Assembly: GCA_013054445.1 (NCBI GenBank)
Contig: JAAMPI010000966.1
Coordinates: 1 to 22,036 of the forward strand
From: Cudoniella acicularis
Lineage: Eukaryota > Ascomycota > Leotiomycetes > Helotiales > Helotiaceae
DNA length: 22,036 nucleotides
Direction: 5' to 3'
Both the position numbers and the translations under genes were made by a program. The first letter of the stretch is position 1, and each line of letters begins with the position of its first letter. Under the pieces are notes generated by a model. It saw nothing but the letters and a program-made list of their open reading frames with translations. It was not told where the DNA came from and searched no databases. Shown piece after piece: positions 20,920 to 22,036 of the stretch.

Positions 20920-20970
20920 TAAGCGAGGTGGCCGGAATATAGGGGTGGCCGGAATAGGGGTATACGGACT
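20920..20970 (-). repeat. Right terminal inverted repeat of the pogo element, with internal duplication
   Basis: On the minus strand it starts AGTCCGTATACCCC and carries the CCCCTATTCCGGCCAC subunit twice (the second copy as CCCTATATTCCGGCCAC) before CTCGCTTA. It is therefore 17 bp longer than the left repeat. Confidence 0.8.
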
Positions 20971-20972
20971 TA

Positions 20973-21477
20973 GAGCTAAGAAGTAGATAATCTTACCGAA
21001 ACCTATAAAGCCTAGGAGAGACAATCCTAGATCTAAAACAAGCGAGGGCACTAGGAAATAAAGGAGACGAAAGAGGAACAACGCCTATTAAAACCGCTAA
21101 TATACTAGAGATATAACAGATCTAGTACGAGTCATATGTTCCGAGCTAGTCTGTTCTAGGACTAGTCTAGGAGCTACGCTCCCTTAAGACGACAGTCCTT
21201 CCTATATCTAGCTTCTTCTCTTCTTCGTCGATAATTCTAAGATATAGAGAGTACTACTTGATTTATACTACTTGCGTACGCTATAACAAGAGATAGATAT
21301 ATTTAGGTCTAGAAGAAGAAGAGAGAAGAGCCTAAGAGCCTTACCTGTTACGGTCCTGGTTTAAAATGCCTAAGGCTACGTAGCTATAGTAACGCGCAAC
21401 TACTGTTAACCGAAACCACTTTAAAAGCGCGTTTTTACGCGTCTTCCCCCTAACTATCCTATATATCTAACACTAAA
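20973..21477. other. RIPed DNA between the pogo and Tc1/mariner remnants
   Basis: The first part continues the interrupted LINE frame. The rest has no domain I can name. A possible left end of the Tc1/mariner element is the TA followed by CCTGTTACGGTCC at 21342, but its partner would lie outside the window, so this is only a suggestion. Confidence 0.4.
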
Positions 21478-22036
21478 ATGCCATCTTAACGTAATCCTCT
21501 CGGTCCTAGCTCTAGCAATCGACAACCTTATATATATCTCTCTCCGTACTATAGAGGAGGGATCGCATATACCGCGCGTTTTAGCTATACTCCTACTAAA
21601 ATCGCGACAGGCACGGGAATCGACCGATATACTATACGATATACCCTCGAACAAGACCTAGAACGTAATAAAGGCGCCTCCTTACCGAAAAAGCCTAGGA
21701 ACAAGTCATATACCGAAGCAGAGGAACGTTTACTTATACGCCACGTTCGAAATAACCTAAAGGATACCTATGTATAGCTTATCCTAGCCTATAGGCTCTC
21801 CTATAAGAGGCGTACCGTCACTTCTATCCTCGAGCGCTACTATATTACGAAATGACGTACGGCGCGCCGGCCGTTCCTTATAGAGATAAATACGGTAAAA
21901 AGACTAGCTTAGTGCCTTATACGAAGGGGGTAGACTATAGAGGAGTAGGGTCTTTATATCTAGAGTGATAAGTGTTCTTATAAGCGGGGGCGGGGTAAAG
22001 CAACTAAGTAGTGCTTTCGTACGCCGGTATAGAAGT
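21478..22036 (+). pseudogene. Tc1/mariner-family transposase remnant, 3' part beyond the window
   Basis: From ATG 21478 a single frame runs 186 codons to the window edge with nine stops (seven TAG, one TAA, one TGA), mostly at expected Trp or Gln codons, and no indel. It begins with a helix-turn-helix-like region (YTPTKIATGTGIDRYTI), then a second DNA-binding segment with KSYTEAEERLLIRHV. It reaches the first catalytic Asp region (I-SDKCS, D at 21967-21969), followed by RGRGKATK-CFRTPV (dashes for stops), as in fungal Tc1/mariner transposases with 'WSDECS...RG...W.FRTP'. The Glu after the catalytic Asp is Lys (GAG to AAG, RIP-type). Inactive. Confidence 0.75.

Larger units (their letters stand above)
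19150..20970 (-). mobile_element. Pogo/Fot1-type DNA transposon, 1821 bp, RIP-inactivated
   Basis: Terminal inverted repeats: the left end reads AGTCCGTGCACCCC from 19150; the right end, read on the minus strand from 20970, is AGTCCGTATACCCC. Both are followed by TATTCCGGCCACC. TA dinucleotides flank both ends (19148-19149 and 20971-20972), the target duplication expected of the Tc1/mariner/pogo superfamily. Length and gene order fit Fot1-like elements. The element is inserted in a LINE remnant. Confidence 0.85.
18785..22036. mobile_element. RIP-mutated nested transposon block, open at window end
   Basis: From about 18785 the composition changes abruptly: TpA steps and CTAG/TATA words are everywhere, while CpA and TpG nearly vanish; CpG is still present. 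All remnant reading frames carry many TAG/TAA stops at expected Gln and Trp codons. This is the signature of repeat-induced point mutation acting on CpA on both strands. Three element families are stacked here: LINE (+), pogo (-) nested in it, and Tc1/mariner (+). Confidence 0.9.

Overview
The window reads as nuclear DNA of a filamentous ascomycete (Pezizomycotina). Evidence: short introns with GTRNGT-type donors, CTNAY branch points and YAG acceptors; a HET-domain gene; a Set1C/COMPASS Spp1 subunit; fungal pogo-, Tc1- and LINE-type elements; and a 3.2 kb block with the RIP signature (CpA/TpG depleted, TpA enriched, Gln and Trp codons turned into TAG/TAA). The genus cannot be fixed from sequence alone.

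Layout. 1-1337: pyrimidine-rich intergenic/leader DNA. 1338-1856 (+): small coiled-coil protein resembling BLOC-1 subunit Cnl1. 2920-5039 (+, 4 exons): Spp1/CXXC1-like PHD protein of the Set1 H3K4 methyltransferase complex. 6190-12626 (-): a very large protein (about 2145 residues once a single-base frameshift is allowed for), built from three consecutive families of short helical repeats, with a consensus-ambiguous stretch of 21 Ns inside the youngest repeats. 12627-14862: no convincing gene, but an orphan first-exon-like site (13981) and an AT-rich, degenerate tandem repeat with five copies (about 14.05-14.79 kb). 14863-15357 (-): a small, previously easy-to-miss three-exon gene for a 91-residue Cys-rich protein. 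16087-18699 (+, 6 exons): an apparently intact HET-domain protein of 721 residues. 18785-22036: RIP-mutated transposon graveyard, in which a 1821-bp pogo/Fot1-type element (19150-20970, TIRs and TA target duplication visible) sits inside a LINE reverse-transcriptase remnant, followed by the start of a Tc1/mariner transposase remnant that runs off the window.

The left half is ordinary gene-dense housekeeping DNA (endosomal trafficking, chromatin). The right half changes into accessory DNA: the repeat-protein gene, the orphan Cys-rich gene, the incompatibility-type HET gene, then heterochromatin-like RIPed repeats. The most original observations are the large repeat protein and the hidden three-exon gene. 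No function is claimed for either.
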